From Chryseobacterium shigense (GTDB taxonomy: Bacteria; Bacteroidota; Bacteroidia; Flavobacteriales; Weeksellaceae), in the NCBI RefSeq assembly GCF_900156575.1, contig NZ_FTNY01000003.1:434001-498000 (forward strand): a DNA stretch of 64,000 bases. The letters run 5' to 3'. The notes beneath the pieces were generated by a model. The model did not search any database, was not told the origin of the DNA, and was given only the letters and a program-made list of their open reading frames with translations. How positions within the stretch are numbered: the stretch's first letter is position 1; each line of letters begins with the position of its first letter. A program made the position numbers and the translations under genes. This document shows, in pieces, positions 7,840-16,808 of the stretch.

Positions 7840-8712
7840 TTAAATAAATTTTTCTAAAATAAAGTACAAATATACGACAGGAACGCAAATTAAAAAACTG
7901 TCCAGCCTATCAAGTACTCCTCCATGCCCCGGAATGATGTTTCCGCTGTCTTTTACCCCGAAATTTCTTTTCAGCTGGCTTTCCACAAGATCTCCCAACG
8001 GAGCAAATGCTGCTACCAGAAATCCTACGATCATCCAGTTCCCACGGAGTTCAGGCTGATAGTGCTCTACAAAGTAGGATAAAACCAGTGTCAAGGCAAC
8101 TCCCCCTGCATACCCTTCCCAGGTCTTCTTTGGAGAGATTTTAGGAGCCATTTTATGTTTCCCGAAAAACTTGCCGGTAAGATAAGCAAAAGTGTCACTG
8201 CTCCAGATCAGGATAAACAGGAAAAGAACTTCCAAAGAGAACGTTCCTTCAAAACTCGAAAATTTAGGTAAACCTAAGGCAAAGCTGAAAGGCAACGCAA
8301 CGTAAATAACGGTAAATATTAGCTTTCCGCTGTCGTAATATAATTCGTTGGGATATTTGAATAAAGTAACCACAGCAATAGCGATCAGAGAAATAGCGAG
8401 TATTTCATTCAGTCTGAAGTCGAAGAAGAAGTCGTGGTGGAAATATCTTTTGGAGAAAACATAAAAAATAAAAATTACCAATGGGAGCACGATCCATTTT
8501 TCATACCCTTTCCCGAACTTCATGATCTTAATGCACTCCCAGGTCCCTACAAGTAACAAAAGGCTTATCAGCGAGAAGTAAAGATATTCCTGCCTGATAA
8601 GGTCCGGATGAATTTTGTTGATCAGCTGGGAACCCAGCGGTGTGGTGCAAAGAATGATAACGGCAACGTAAACAAGTCCGGAAATGGTTCTTTGAATAAG
8701 GTTTTTGTCCAA
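7840..8712 (-). CDS. cdsA: Phosphatidate cytidylyltransferase
   Basis: A 290-residue, multi-spanning membrane enzyme that makes CDP-diacylglycerol from phosphatidate and CTP. The family signature is seen in the C-terminal third: SDTFAYLTGKFFGKHK, KISPKKTWEG, then PLGDLVESQLKRNFGVKDSG and HGGVLDRLDS with its metal-binding aspartates. The start at 8712 is TTG (minus-strand TTG GAC AAA AAC). No in-frame ATG lies between it and the upstream stop, and MDKNLIQRTISG is a normal CdsA N-terminus. It sits 24 bases after the LUD gene and 4 bases before psd. Confidence 0.92.
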   Translation of the reverse strand: MDKNLIQRTISGLVYVAVIILCTTPLGSQLINKIHPDLIRQEYLYFSLISLLLLVGTWECIKIMKFGKGYEKWIVLPLVIFIFYVFSKRYFHHDFFFDFRLNEILAISLIAIAVVTLFKYPNELYYDSGKLIFTVIYVALPFSFALGLPKFSSFEGTFSLEVLFLFILIWSSDTFAYLTGKFFGKHKMAPKISPKKTWEGYAGGVALTLVLSYFVEHYQPELRGNWMIVGFLVAAFAPLGDLVESQLKRNFGVKDSGNIIPGHGGVLDRLDSFLICVPVVYLYFILEKFI

Positions 8713-8736
8713 AATGTAAAATTTATAAGTTGATGC

Positions 8737-9318
8737 TTAATCTTCAAGCAGCAATAAAAACAGCTTTGTATTCGTATGAGAAGAAGAATCCAAACTTGAC
8801 TGGCCTCCACTTATGGAAGTAAGATTTTTGATATTCCCGTTTCTTTTTATTTTTCCCATTGCATCGTTAAGGTTGTTCACAATCTGTGAAACATTGGCCA
8901 TGATAATGATTTTATCCGGTAGCCTTGAGGAATGATAATGCAGAATATTGTTATGCGAAAGCATAATTCTTCCATCATAGGCAATAAGATATTCACAGGT
9001 AATAAAGGCAGCATCACTGGAATGCTCCATTTCTGAAGTATAAGGTACTTTCACTACATTCAAAAAGCTCTGAAGCTCTTTATCCCAGCAGAAAATATTA
9101 CCAATTCCTTCTATTTTGACAATTTGATTTAAGGTCTGCAGAGCCTCTGCTTCATCTGCACAATAATTGAAAAATCCTCCTGAATGCGTAAACAATTGCG
9201 CAAACTTATAGTCAAGATCCGCATTTTTCAGCGAGTCCCCGAGTTTTTCCAGGCTCTGTTTTTCTTCTTCCTGAGGCTGGTTGGTAAGTTTGCTTACAAT
9301 CCTTTTGAATAAATTCAA
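8737..9318 (-). CDS. LUD domain protein (LutB/LutC-like)
   Basis: A 193-residue soluble protein matching the LUD (lactate utilisation) domain. Visible elements are FTHSGGFFNYCADEAEALQT, then DAAFITCEYLIAYDGRIMLS, and LPDKIIIMANVSQIV. LUD proteins are related to LutC and to nagB/RpiA-type folds. Those next to cdsA/ftsH in flavobacteria have no assigned reaction. The start is TTG at 9318, because a stop lies three codons upstream and no ATG is available. It is the first gene of the LUD-cdsA-psd operon, with a TAnnTTTG box at 9345-9352. Confidence 0.8.
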   Translation of the reverse strand: MNLFKRIVSKLTNQPQEEEKQSLEKLGDSLKNADLDYKFAQLFTHSGGFFNYCADEAEALQTLNQIVKIEGIGNIFCWDKELQSFLNVVKVPYTSEMEHSSDAAFITCEYLIAYDGRIMLSHNNILHYHSSRLPDKIIIMANVSQIVNNLNDAMGKIKRNGNIKNLTSISGGQSSLDSSSHTNTKLFLLLLED

Positions 9319-9344
9319 TTTAATCTATTTTTAGTCACGTTATA

Positions 9345-9352
9345 CAAAAATA
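9345..9352 (-). promoter_or_regulatory. Candidate -7 element of the LUD-cdsA-psd operon
   Basis: The minus strand reads TATTTTTG, giving a leader of about 20 bases before the TTG start at 9318. It lies between the ftsH terminator and the LUD gene, so it would start an independent transcript. Confidence 0.5.
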
Positions 9353-9400
9353 GAAAATAAATTACAATAGATTCTAAAAATGTGCCTTTAAATATGAAAA

Positions 9401-9434
9401 AACCTGACAATTCTAAGACTGTCAGGTTTTTTTT
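9401..9434. terminator. Terminator downstream of ftsH
   Basis: The 9-bp stem AACCTGACA with TGTCAGGTT has an A run on one side and a long T run on the other, so it can act in both directions. It lies 20 bases beyond the ftsH stop. Confidence 0.85.
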
Positions 9435-9453
9435 ATTCTATTTTGGAAGTATT

Positions 9454-11469
9454 TTAAAGTTGAGTCGGGCTTTCGGGAGCCTGAATTTCACTTTCTTCTT
9501 CCTTGTCTTTAATAAGGATCTGCTCATCCGGTTCTTTTGCCGTAGAGATCGTACTGGTCACAGGTCTTTCTGTTAACTCAGGATCCCAGGCTCTTTTACC
9601 AAATATATCTTCAAGATCTTCACGGAATATCACTTCTTTTTCCAGAAGCTTATTGGCTAAAGCATCAAGTTTATCTTTATTTTCAGTAAGAATCTGAACT
9701 GCTCTCTCGTATTGATTTTCGATAATTGACTTAATCTCAACATCAATCTTATTAGCGGTTGCCTCTGAGTATGGCTTTCCGAAATTATATTCAGACTGGC
9801 CTGAGCTGTCATAATAAGAAATATTACCAATAGTAGGGCTCAGACCGTAAACAGTAACCATAGCCTGCGCTCTCTTCGTTACTGATTCAAGATCAGATAA
9901 TGCTCCGGTTGAAATATTGTTAAAGATAACCTGCTCTGCGGCTCTACCTCCTAAAGTTGCACACAATTCATCCAGCATCTGTTCTGTAGTGGTCAACTGT
10001 CTTTCTTCCGGAAGGTACCATGCTGCTCCTAAAGAACGTCCTCTTGGAACGATCGTCACTTTTAAAAGTGGTGCTGCATGTTCTACCAACCATGAGATCG
10101 TAGCGTGACCTGCTTCATGATAAGCAACTCTTCTTTTTTCAGAAGGTTTGATGGCCATATTTTTCTTTTCAAGACCTCCGATGATTCTGTCTACCGCATC
10201 AAGGAAATCCTGTTTGGTTACTGAAGTATGGCTGTTTCTAGCTGCAATCAATGCTGCTTCGTTACAAACGTTAGCGATATCAGCCCCACTGAATCCAGGA
10301 GTTTGTTTCGCTAAGAAGTCTCTGTCCACTGTATCGTCTAATTTGATTTTCAGCAAGTGAACATCAAAAATCTCTCTTCTTTCATGCAATTCCGGAAGGT
10401 CTACATAAATGGAACGGTCAAAACGTCCGGCTCTCATTAAAGCTTTATCCAAGATATCAGCTCTGTTGGTAGCAGCCATTACAATGACGTTTACATCTGT
10501 TCCGAAACCATCCATTTCTGTAAGAAGCTGGTTCAATGTATTTTCTCTTTCGTCGTTTCCACCGGAGAAGTTATTCTTTCCTCTGGCACGTCCGATAGCA
10601 TCTATCTCATCAATAAAGATAATCGCAGGAGATTTAGCTTTTGCCTGAGCAAAAAGGTCTCTAACTCTTGAAGCACCTACTCCAACGAACATTTCTACGA
10701 AATCTGAACCTGAAAGGGAGAAGAACGGTACTTTAGCTTCCCCTGCAACAGCTTTAGCCAATAACGTTTTACCAGTTCCCGGAGGGCCTACCAAGAGGAC
10801 CCCTTTAGGAATCTTACCTCCCAGTTTGGTATATTTTTCAGAATTTTTAAGGAAATCTACCACTTCCTGTACCTCTTCTTTAGCACCTTCAAGACCTGCA
10901 ACATCTTTAAATGTCACCTGAATTCTTTCTTTTTCGTCAAAAAGCTTGGCTTTTGATTTTCCGATTGAGAAAATCTGTCCGCCAGGTCCTCCGCCACCGC
11001 CCATCTTTCTGAAAAGAAGGAAGTAGAAAAGTCCTAAGATCGCGATCCATATCAATGCTGAAACCAAGATATCCATGAACGGGTTTTTACCTGCCCCGTA
11101 GTCTTTGGTGGTCTTGATATTCGCATCGGTAGCTTTTATCTGATCAAATTTTTGAAGGAAAAGCTGAAGATCTCCATATTTCACAGAAAAATCTGCTTTT
11201 GGAGCCATTTCGAACGCAGAAAGAGGGTTGCTTGGATTGGCCGTTTTACTGACCATCGCTGTCTTAGCTGCTTTTGTCAGGAAAACATCAGCTTTCTCTG
11301 TATCTTTGTATATTATAACGTTTTGGACCTTTCCTGCCTGCATTTCCCTGAAGAAAGCATCCTCATCAATAGATTTTGCACTGTCGCCTCCTAAAAAATT
11401 GGAACCGAAAAATAACAAAAGAGCCACGATTGCAATTGGAAAAAACCAGTTGAATCCTTTATTGTTCAT
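9454..11469 (-). CDS. ftsH: ATP-dependent zinc metalloprotease FtsH
   Basis: A 671-residue, membrane-anchored AAA+ protease that degrades membrane and short-lived regulatory proteins as a hexamer. It has an N-terminal membrane segment (about 8-26), a periplasmic domain, and a second membrane segment (about 133-153). Walker A GPPGTGKT is at 228-235, Walker B IIFIDEID at 283-290, the arginine-finger region near 347-352, and the zinc site HEAGH at 451-455. The C-terminal 50 residues are acidic and low in complexity. It follows rsfS by 22 bases, the usual flavobacterial arrangement, and ends at a strong terminator. Confidence 0.97.
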   Translation of the reverse strand: MNNKGFNWFFPIAIVALLLFFGSNFLGGDSAKSIDEDAFFREMQAGKVQNVIIYKDTEKADVFLTKAAKTAMVSKTANPSNPLSAFEMAPKADFSVKYGDLQLFLQKFDQIKATDANIKTTKDYGAGKNPFMDILVSALIWIAILGLFYFLLFRKMGGGGGPGGQIFSIGKSKAKLFDEKERIQVTFKDVAGLEGAKEEVQEVVDFLKNSEKYTKLGGKIPKGVLLVGPPGTGKTLLAKAVAGEAKVPFFSLSGSDFVEMFVGVGASRVRDLFAQAKAKSPAIIFIDEIDAIGRARGKNNFSGGNDERENTLNQLLTEMDGFGTDVNVIVMAATNRADILDKALMRAGRFDRSIYVDLPELHERREIFDVHLLKIKLDDTVDRDFLAKQTPGFSGADIANVCNEAALIAARNSHTSVTKQDFLDAVDRIIGGLEKKNMAIKPSEKRRVAYHEAGHATISWLVEHAAPLLKVTIVPRGRSLGAAWYLPEERQLTTTEQMLDELCATLGGRAAEQVIFNNISTGALSDLESVTKRAQAMVTVYGLSPTIGNISYYDSSGQSEYNFGKPYSEATANKIDVEIKSIIENQYERAVQILTENKDKLDALANKLLEKEVIFREDLEDIFGKRAWDPELTERPVTSTISTAKEPDEQILIKDKEEESEIQAPESPTQL

Positions 11470-11491
11470 TTATACTTTTTAAAATTTAAAA

Positions 11492-11854
11492 TTAATTTTC
11501 AATTTTGGTAATAGCTGCATCTCCCCAAAGTTCTTCAATATCATAGTACTCCCGTACTTCTTTTTGGAAAATATGCACCACCACCGTTACGTAATCTACC
11601 AAAACCCACATTGAGTTTTCGGTACCTTCTACATGCCAAGGCCTATCTTTAAGATCGTTTCTTACCTTTTTCTCCACACTTCCTGCTAATGCAGAAACCT
11701 GAGTATTTGAGTTTCCGCTACAAATTATAAAAGTTTCCGCTACAGAGTTTTCAATCTTCGAAAGATCGAAAATCATAATATCTTCCCCCTTTACATCCTG
11801 GATGGCTTCAACAATTTTATCTATTAGTGCCTGCTTTTCTGCTGTTTTATTCAT
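11492..11854 (-). CDS. rsfS: Ribosome silencing factor RsfS
   Basis: A 120-residue protein of the RsfS/Iojap family, which binds ribosomal protein uL14 on the 50S subunit and blocks subunit joining under starvation. Typical stretches are DIMIFDLSKIENSVAETFII, RPWHVEG and WVLVDYVTVVVHIF, the last being the conserved VDYGDVVVHIF-like core. The ATG at 11854 (MNKTAEK) is chosen over the TTG seven codons upstream because the TTG overlaps the -7 box. It is probably co-transcribed with ftsH. Confidence 0.93.
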   Translation of the reverse strand: MNKTAEKQALIDKIVEAIQDVKGEDIMIFDLSKIENSVAETFIICSGNSNTQVSALAGSVEKKVRNDLKDRPWHVEGTENSMWVLVDYVTVVVHIFQKEVREYYDIEELWGDAAITKIEN

Positions 11855-11872
11855 TAAAATATCTATAATCTG

Positions 11873-11880
11873 CAAATTTA
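11873..11880 (-). promoter_or_regulatory. Candidate -7 element of the rsfS-ftsH operon
   Basis: TAAATTTG on the minus strand ends 18 bases before the rsfS ATG. It fits TAnnTTTG and implies a leader of about 12 bases. Confidence 0.5.
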
Positions 11881-11939
11881 TTGTTTTTCTTTTACTTTAG
11901 CCTTATTTTTAGCCCTTTAAAGTCTTAAAGTTTTCTTAA

Positions 11940-12656
11940 ATGGATCAATTATTTTATTTAAAAGAGTGCTCTTCTACTAATGACGAAGTTTCAAAGTTTT
12001 TACTTTATGAAAATTCAGATTTTATTGGGGTCTCTACATTCAATCAAACTAAAGGCCGCGGACAATACGGAAATACGTGGGCAGCTGCTGCCGGAAAAAA
12101 CGTAGCTTACACTTTAGCGGTCAAGACTCAAAACATTCTGCTCACAGATTTTATATTCAATTACTATACCGCAGTTGTAATCAGGGACTATCTGGCCAAT
12201 TTGACTGATGCTGGTGTAAAAATCAAATGGCCGAATGATATGATCCTTAAAAATAAAAAAATCGTTGGGATTTTAATTGAAAAGAAAAAAATTAATCAGA
12301 ATAATTATTTCATCATCGGGGCAGGCTTCAATGTCCTTCAGGATAAATTTGACGAAATATCCCATGCAGGATCACTTCTGACCCAGACAGGAAAGGTTTT
12401 TGATCTTGAAAATTTTGTATTTAATCTTCACCGGTATCTGTCTGAAAAACTTAAAAATATTCCGTCTGAGCAAGACATTATTGATCAGTTTAACCTTCAT
12501 TTGTTCCGGAAGAATGAAATATCCGTCTTTGAAATTGGAAAAGAGAGACAAAATGGCATTATCAGAAATGCTGACGAAAAAGGAGAACTCTGGATAGAAC
12601 TTGAAAAAGACGGCTTAAAGCCTTTCTACCATAAAGAGATCAAGCTCCTCTACTGA
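11940..12656 (+). CDS. birA: Biotin--[acetyl-CoA-carboxylase] ligase
   Basis: A 238-residue enzyme that activates biotin to biotinyl-AMP and attaches it to carboxylase carrier proteins. The catalytic domain shows SSTND (11-15), the biotin/ATP loop GRGQYGNTW (39-47), KWPND (96-100) followed by KIVGILIE, and GAGFNV. The N-terminal winged-helix repressor domain of E. coli BirA is absent, so this is a ligase only. It diverges from rsfS. Its last 7 bases overlap the 3' end of the convergent lptF/lptG-type gene. Confidence 0.93.
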   Translation: MDQLFYLKECSSTNDEVSKFLLYENSDFIGVSTFNQTKGRGQYGNTWAAAAGKNVAYTLAVKTQNILLTDFIFNYYTAVVIRDYLANLTDAGVKIKWPNDMILKNKKIVGILIEKKKINQNNYFIIGAGFNVLQDKFDEISHAGSLLTQTGKVFDLENFVFNLHRYLSEKLKNIPSEQDIIDQFNLHLFRKNEISVFEIGKERQNGIIRNADEKGELWIELEKDGLKPFYHKEIKLLY

Positions 12657-13762
12657 TTGGCTCTTTTAAGGTACAGATATAAGGTAAGCGGGAAGAAAAC
12701 CATATTAGGCAGCCACATGGCTACGGCTGGTGACAGACTTTTGTTCTCAGACACCACTTTCAATGCTTCAAAAGAGAATACGAAAACAAAGGCAAGGGAA
12801 ATTCCTATGGCAAGATTGACTCCAAGACCCCCTCTTTTCTTCTGAGAAGCCAGAGAAAGCGCAAGGAAGGTCAGAATAATGATGGCAACAGGCATTGAAG
12901 TTCTCTGATGAAATTCATTAAGATAAGAATTCAGGTTACTGTTTCCTTTTTCTTTTTCCCTGTCAATAAATTTTATAAGTTCCGGCGTGGTTTTATTTTG
13001 TCCAAGAAGTTCGTTCGGGAACAGCTCTTCAGGAGAATGCCCATAACTTTTCCTCATTTCCACTCCGCTTCCCAGTTTTTCTGTGTTGTCTTTATTGATC
13101 GTCTTTTCCAGATAATTGGTAAGCGTAAACTGTTTTTTAGCTTTATCCCAATACACTTCAGATGCTTTCAGCTCGTACATCATCTTTCTGTTTTTATCAA
13201 ATTTCTGATAGACAAAGCCTGAACCTCTGGTTTCTCTTTTATTCCAGGAATTGACGAAGATGTATTCTGTTTTACTAAACTGGGCAGATGCAGGACCTGT
13301 ACCCAGAATCTTTTCTTTATTGGCCGCGTTATAGGTATAGGCTTCCAGCTGATTCTTTTTGATATTGGCCCACGGAAGCACCATATGATTGACCGTCAGG
13401 GATATCAGGGCAATTAAAATAGAGGTATACAGATAAGGCTTGGCAAATCTGTGAAAACTAGCTCCACTACTGATTACCGCAACAATTTCTGTGTTATTTG
13501 CCATTCTGGATGTGAAATAAATCACGGAAATAAAGACCAAAATAGCCAAAAATGTCACCACAAGATTGATGATCCAGAACGGATAGAAATGGATCAGAAA
13601 ATACATCAGATCCAACTTCGGATCAAGTGCCTTTGCATTTTCAATTCTTGGGATTTTCTGCTGAACATCGATCACAAGTACAACTATAGAAAGCAATATC
13701 AGCATGAAACTGAAGGTTCCAAGATATTTTTTAATGATATATCTATCTATAATTTTGATCAT
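12650..13762 (-). CDS. LptF/LptG family permease
   Basis: A 370-residue YjgP/YjgQ family protein: an inner-membrane subunit that works with LptB to extract lipopolysaccharide and pass it to the Lpt bridge. It has three N-terminal membrane segments (about 12-35, 52-80, 97-120), a large periplasmic beta-jellyroll region (about 125-280) and three C-terminal segments, including PVAIIILTFLALSLASQKKR. Whether it is LptF or LptG cannot be decided here. It lies 12 bases after tgt, as in many Bacteroidota. Its stop codon lies inside the 3' end of birA on the other strand. Confidence 0.9.
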   Translation of the reverse strand: MIKIIDRYIIKKYLGTFSFMLILLSIVVLVIDVQQKIPRIENAKALDPKLDLMYFLIHFYPFWIINLVVTFLAILVFISVIYFTSRMANNTEIVAVISSGASFHRFAKPYLYTSILIALISLTVNHMVLPWANIKKNQLEAYTYNAANKEKILGTGPASAQFSKTEYIFVNSWNKRETRGSGFVYQKFDKNRKMMYELKASEVYWDKAKKQFTLTNYLEKTINKDNTEKLGSGVEMRKSYGHSPEELFPNELLGQNKTTPELIKFIDREKEKGNSNLNSYLNEFHQRTSMPVAIIILTFLALSLASQKKRGGLGVNLAIGISLAFVFVFSFEALKVVSENKSLSPAVAMWLPNMVFFPLTLYLYLKRANQ

Positions 13763-13774
13763 GATCTTTATATT

Positions 13775-14905
13775 TTAAAGTCTCTGTCTAAGAACCGGTA
13801 CCACAGATCTTTTCCATTCATAGAAATCTCCTGCTACAATATGTTCTCGGGCTACTTTCACCAAATCTAAATAAAAAGCAAGGTTATGAATGGACGCAAT
13901 CTGTTTGGCCAGGTATTCCTTGGATACAAATAAATGGCGCACATATGCTTTGGAATATTCTCTGTCTACGAAACTTGTTCCAAATTCATCCAGAGGAGAA
14001 AAGTCATTCTTCCATTTTTCATTTTTCATATTCATCACCCCCTGCCATGTGAAAAGCATGGCATTTCTTGCATTTCTGGTAGGCATTACACAGTCCATCA
14101 TATCGATCCCTAAACCGATAGATTCCAGAATATTCCAAGGTGTTCCCACTCCCATCAGGTATCGTGGTTTATCTTTTGGAAGAATATCCGTCACTTCATC
14201 GGTGATTCTGTACATCTCCTCTTCCGGCTCTCCCACAGAAAGTCCACCGATAGCATTTCCTTCTGCGCCCGCCTCTGCAATGACTTCAGCTGAAATTTTT
14301 CTGAGATCTGAATAGGTAGAACCCTGAACGATTGGGAAAAGTCTTTGTTTGTGACCGTAAATTTCTTTATTTTCTTCTGTCCAGTCGATACATCTTTTTA
14401 ACCATCTGTGCGTAAGCTCCATGGATGTTTTAGCTTGATTGTATTCACAAGGATAAGGAGTACACTCATCAAAAGCCATAAAAATATCTGCTCCGATTTG
14501 TCTTTGGATTTCCATAGATTTTTCCGGAGTAAACATATGATAACTACCGTCGATATGAGATTTGAACTTTACTCCTTCTTCAGACATTTTTCTGCTTTTG
14601 GACAGTGAAAATACCTGAAAGCCTCCTGAATCGGTAAGGATGGGAAGGTCCCAGTTCATAAACTGATGCAATCCTCCTGCTGCCTGCATAATGTCCATGG
14701 TAGGACGAAGATACAGGTGATAGGTATTTCCCAAAATAATTTGGGCTTTAATGTCTTCTTTTAATTCTCTCTGGTGAACGGTTTTTACACTTGCTACCGT
14801 TCCCACAGGCATAAAGATAGGCGTCTGGATCTTCCCATGATCTGTGGTGATCTCCCCCGCTCTTGCTTTTCCTTCAGAGGTTTTTTCTATATTAAAAAAT
14901 TTCAT
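13775..14905 (-). CDS. tgt: tRNA-guanine transglycosylase without the canonical zinc site
   Basis: A 376-residue enzyme that exchanges guanine-34 for a queuine precursor in GUN-anticodon tRNAs. The catalytic barrel is intact: TDSGGFQVFSL (Asp92), QGSTYSDLR, GGLSVGE, and MDCVMPTRNARN with the nucleophilic aspartate at 271. The C-terminal zinc ligands are altered. Where the family usually has C-D-C-x-x-C after PLDE, this protein has PLDEFGTSFVDREYS, so the three cysteines become Gly309, Ser311 and Asp314. Only the histidine (His340 in IHNL) remains. The gene is followed by the lptF/lptG gene and preceded by a DUF4296 lipoprotein gene. Confidence 0.95.
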   Translation of the reverse strand: MKFFNIEKTSEGKARAGEITTDHGKIQTPIFMPVGTVASVKTVHQRELKEDIKAQIILGNTYHLYLRPTMDIMQAAGGLHQFMNWDLPILTDSGGFQVFSLSKSRKMSEEGVKFKSHIDGSYHMFTPEKSMEIQRQIGADIFMAFDECTPYPCEYNQAKTSMELTHRWLKRCIDWTEENKEIYGHKQRLFPIVQGSTYSDLRKISAEVIAEAGAEGNAIGGLSVGEPEEEMYRITDEVTDILPKDKPRYLMGVGTPWNILESIGLGIDMMDCVMPTRNARNAMLFTWQGVMNMKNEKWKNDFSPLDEFGTSFVDREYSKAYVRHLFVSKEYLAKQIASIHNLAFYLDLVKVAREHIVAGDFYEWKRSVVPVLRQRL

Positions 14906-14972
14906 TCGTATATTCTTTTTATTCTCCGCTATTAACGATTCTGCTGCTTCACAGAACCCTTCTGCTTCATCA

Positions 14973-15341
14973 TTATTTGTCTAGAACAGGAGTACTTCCA
15001 GTATTTTTCAACTTATCCTGGACGTATTTCTCTGCTTTCGGATCTTTTTTTAATACAATTTTTTGTGCGTCTTCTGCAATATCTTTCATCTTGTCTTTGA
15101 TGACATAATACTGAAAGCTGTTGATAAAATCTTCAGATTTTACATGGTGAGCCTTAAGAACAAATCTCGTTCCAGCCTCTAAATTTCTGTTCTGATAGAG
15201 AACGACCGCCTGATCCGTAATAGTAAGATCAGCAAGAATTTCAGCCATAGCCTCCGGCCCGATCAAATTTTTAGGTTTGTCGATATAGTCGCCACATGAG
15301 AACATGCAAAGCATTACGAAAAGGAAGACCAGCTTTTTCAT
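14973..15341 (-). CDS. DUF4296 domain lipoprotein
   Basis: A 122-residue protein whose signal peptide ends in the lipobox MFSC, so it should be a lipoprotein anchored through Cys15. The mature part (GPEAMAEILADLTITDQAVV, then KHHVKSEDFINSFQYY-like sequence) fits DUF4296, a small helical domain confined to Bacteroidota. The ATG at 15341 overlaps the stop of the upstream glycosyltransferase gene by four bases (ATGA). This supports the start and indicates translational coupling. No function is known. Its fixed position next to tgt and the Lpt permease gene suggests an envelope role. Confidence 0.85.
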   Translation of the reverse strand: MKKLVFLFVMLCMFSCGDYIDKPKNLIGPEAMAEILADLTITDQAVVLYQNRNLEAGTRFVLKAHHVKSEDFINSFQYYVIKDKMKDIAEDAQKIVLKKDPKAEKYVQDKLKNTGSTPVLDK

Positions 15342-16054
15342 AATCTGTTGATTATTGATTTCCACTTTAAATTTAAAACTCCGAATACCGCTTCATGAAT
15401 GATTCCTCCATTCATTTTACTTTCTCCTAAAATTCTGTTTGTAAATATAATAGGAACTTCTACAATTTTAAAACCTTTTTTAAAAGCTCTGAACTTCATC
15501 TCGATCTGGAAGCCATATCCTTTTAATTTAACATTATTTAATCCTATTTCTTCAAGTACTTTTCTGGAGAAACAGACAAAACCTGCTGTCGTGTCATGAA
15601 TAGGCAGGCCTAAAATAAATCTTACATATTTAGAAGCAAAATAGGAAAGTAACACTCTGCCCATTGGCCAGTTTACTACATTTACTCCTTTTGAATACCG
15701 TGATCCTATGGCCATATCTGCATTCAGACAGGCTTCAAAGAGTTTTGGCAGATCATTCGGATTGTGTGAAAAATCGGCATCCATTTCAAAAATATAGTCA
15801 TATTGATTTTCAATAGCCCATCTAAATCCATGAATATATGCCTTTCCCAAACCATCTTTCACATGTCTTACCGATATATGCAAATGATGAGGGAATGTCT
15901 TTTGCAGGCCCCTGACGATCTCTGCCGTGCCGTCAGGAGAAGAGTCATCCACTACCAAAACATGAAAGTCATCTTCCAATGCAAAAACCGCGGAAATAAT
16001 ATTTTCAATATTTTCCTTTTCGTTATAAGTAGGGATGATGACGAGTTTTTTCAT
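15338..16054 (-). CDS. Polyprenol-phosphate mannosyltransferase-like GT2 glycosyltransferase
   Basis: A 238-residue GT2 enzyme like dolichyl-phosphate mannose synthase, which moves a hexose from a nucleotide sugar to polyprenyl phosphate on the cytoplasmic face of the membrane. Visible motifs are VIIPTYNEKENIENII at the N-terminus, VVDDSSPDGTAEIV with the metal-binding aspartates, and EMDADFSHNPNDLPKL (the D-x-D region). The ATG at 16054 (MKKLVIIP) is chosen because the upstream in-frame codon is only TTG. No C-terminal membrane domain is present, as in the soluble Dpm1 type. It is the first gene of the GT2-DUF4296-tgt-lptF/G run. Confidence 0.88.
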   Translation of the reverse strand: MKKLVIIPTYNEKENIENIISAVFALEDDFHVLVVDDSSPDGTAEIVRGLQKTFPHHLHISVRHVKDGLGKAYIHGFRWAIENQYDYIFEMDADFSHNPNDLPKLFEACLNADMAIGSRYSKGVNVVNWPMGRVLLSYFASKYVRFILGLPIHDTTAGFVCFSRKVLEEIGLNNVKLKGYGFQIEMKFRAFKKGFKIVEVPIIFTNRILGESKMNGGIIHEAVFGVLNLKWKSIINRL

Positions 16055-16108
16055 TTCAGTTTGCAAAGATAGTTTATTTAACCTTTTTATTTTATACAAA
16101 ATAATCTA

Positions 16109-16116
16109 TAATTTTG
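16109..16116 (+). promoter_or_regulatory. Candidate -7 element of the DUF4271-hemD unit
   Basis: TAATTTTG matches TAnnTTTG. It lies downstream of the ATG at 16035 and 14 bases before the TTG at 16131, which favours the later start for the DUF4271 gene. Confidence 0.45.
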
Positions 16117-16130
16117 CAAAAAATATTCGT

Positions 16131-16799
16131 TTGCTGTTATCACAAAATTTTATCAACCACGTAAGAATACCTGAGAACAATGACTGGGTAATTTTCATAT
16201 TAATAGGATGCCTATTCTTATATGTTTTCATGATGAATATCATCGAAAGAGATGCAAGCCTGAAAGATTTCCTGCTTCAAAAATATTTTGACGCGAGCAA
16301 TAACCTGCCAAGTTGGATCATTACCTCCTGTGTAACAGCCCTTACGTTGTCTGTGCTGCTTTCACAATACATTCCTATTGTTCCGAAATATATTGCGGAT
16401 CTTCAGCTTATGGGTTATCAGCTTAATAAATTCGGATATACATTTCTGGCGGTAGTATTTTTTTATGTATCAAAATCTGCATTAGGGTTTTTATTTTACC
16501 AAAGCATAGGAGATGGCAAAAAATGGTCAATTTTTTATTTTACCTCCACAAAATTCTACTTCATCTTTTCATTTTTACTAATAATTTTGTGTATTACCCA
16601 CTATTATTTCCCCGTGGACAGAAATAAAATATTTTTCTATTACTTCTGCTTCTTTGTATTCGTCGCGGTTTTCAAAATTTTCTTCTATTTGTTTCACAAA
16701 AACAACATACTTCCCGAAAAATGGTATTATAAATTTTTGTATATTTGCACCCTCCAAATCGCACCTTTATTGTTGCTTTGGAAGTTGTTATTTTTTTAA
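16131..16799 (+). CDS. DUF4271 family membrane protein
   Basis: A polytopic membrane protein with segments around WVIFILIGCLFLYVFMM, WIITSCVTALTLSVLL, YTFLAVVFFYVSKSALGF, FYFIFSFLLIILCI and a C-terminal pair. This pattern and the position directly before the uroporphyrinogen-III-synthase-like gene fit DUF4271. The frame is open from an ATG at 16035, but that would overlap the divergent glycosyltransferase gene and lie upstream of the likely promoter. A TTG at 16131 (LLLSQNFINHVRIPENNDW) is a better start. The stop lies 9 bases before the next gene. Function unknown. Confidence 0.72.
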   Translation: MLLSQNFINHVRIPENNDWVIFILIGCLFLYVFMMNIIERDASLKDFLLQKYFDASNNLPSWIITSCVTALTLSVLLSQYIPIVPKYIADLQLMGYQLNKFGYTFLAVVFFYVSKSALGFLFYQSIGDGKKWSIFYFTSTKFYFIFSFLLIILCITHYYFPVDRNKIFFYYFCFFVFVAVFKIFFYLFHKNNILPEKWYYKFLYICTLQIAPLLLLWKLLFF

Positions 16800-16808
16800 T
16801 AAAAGTCA

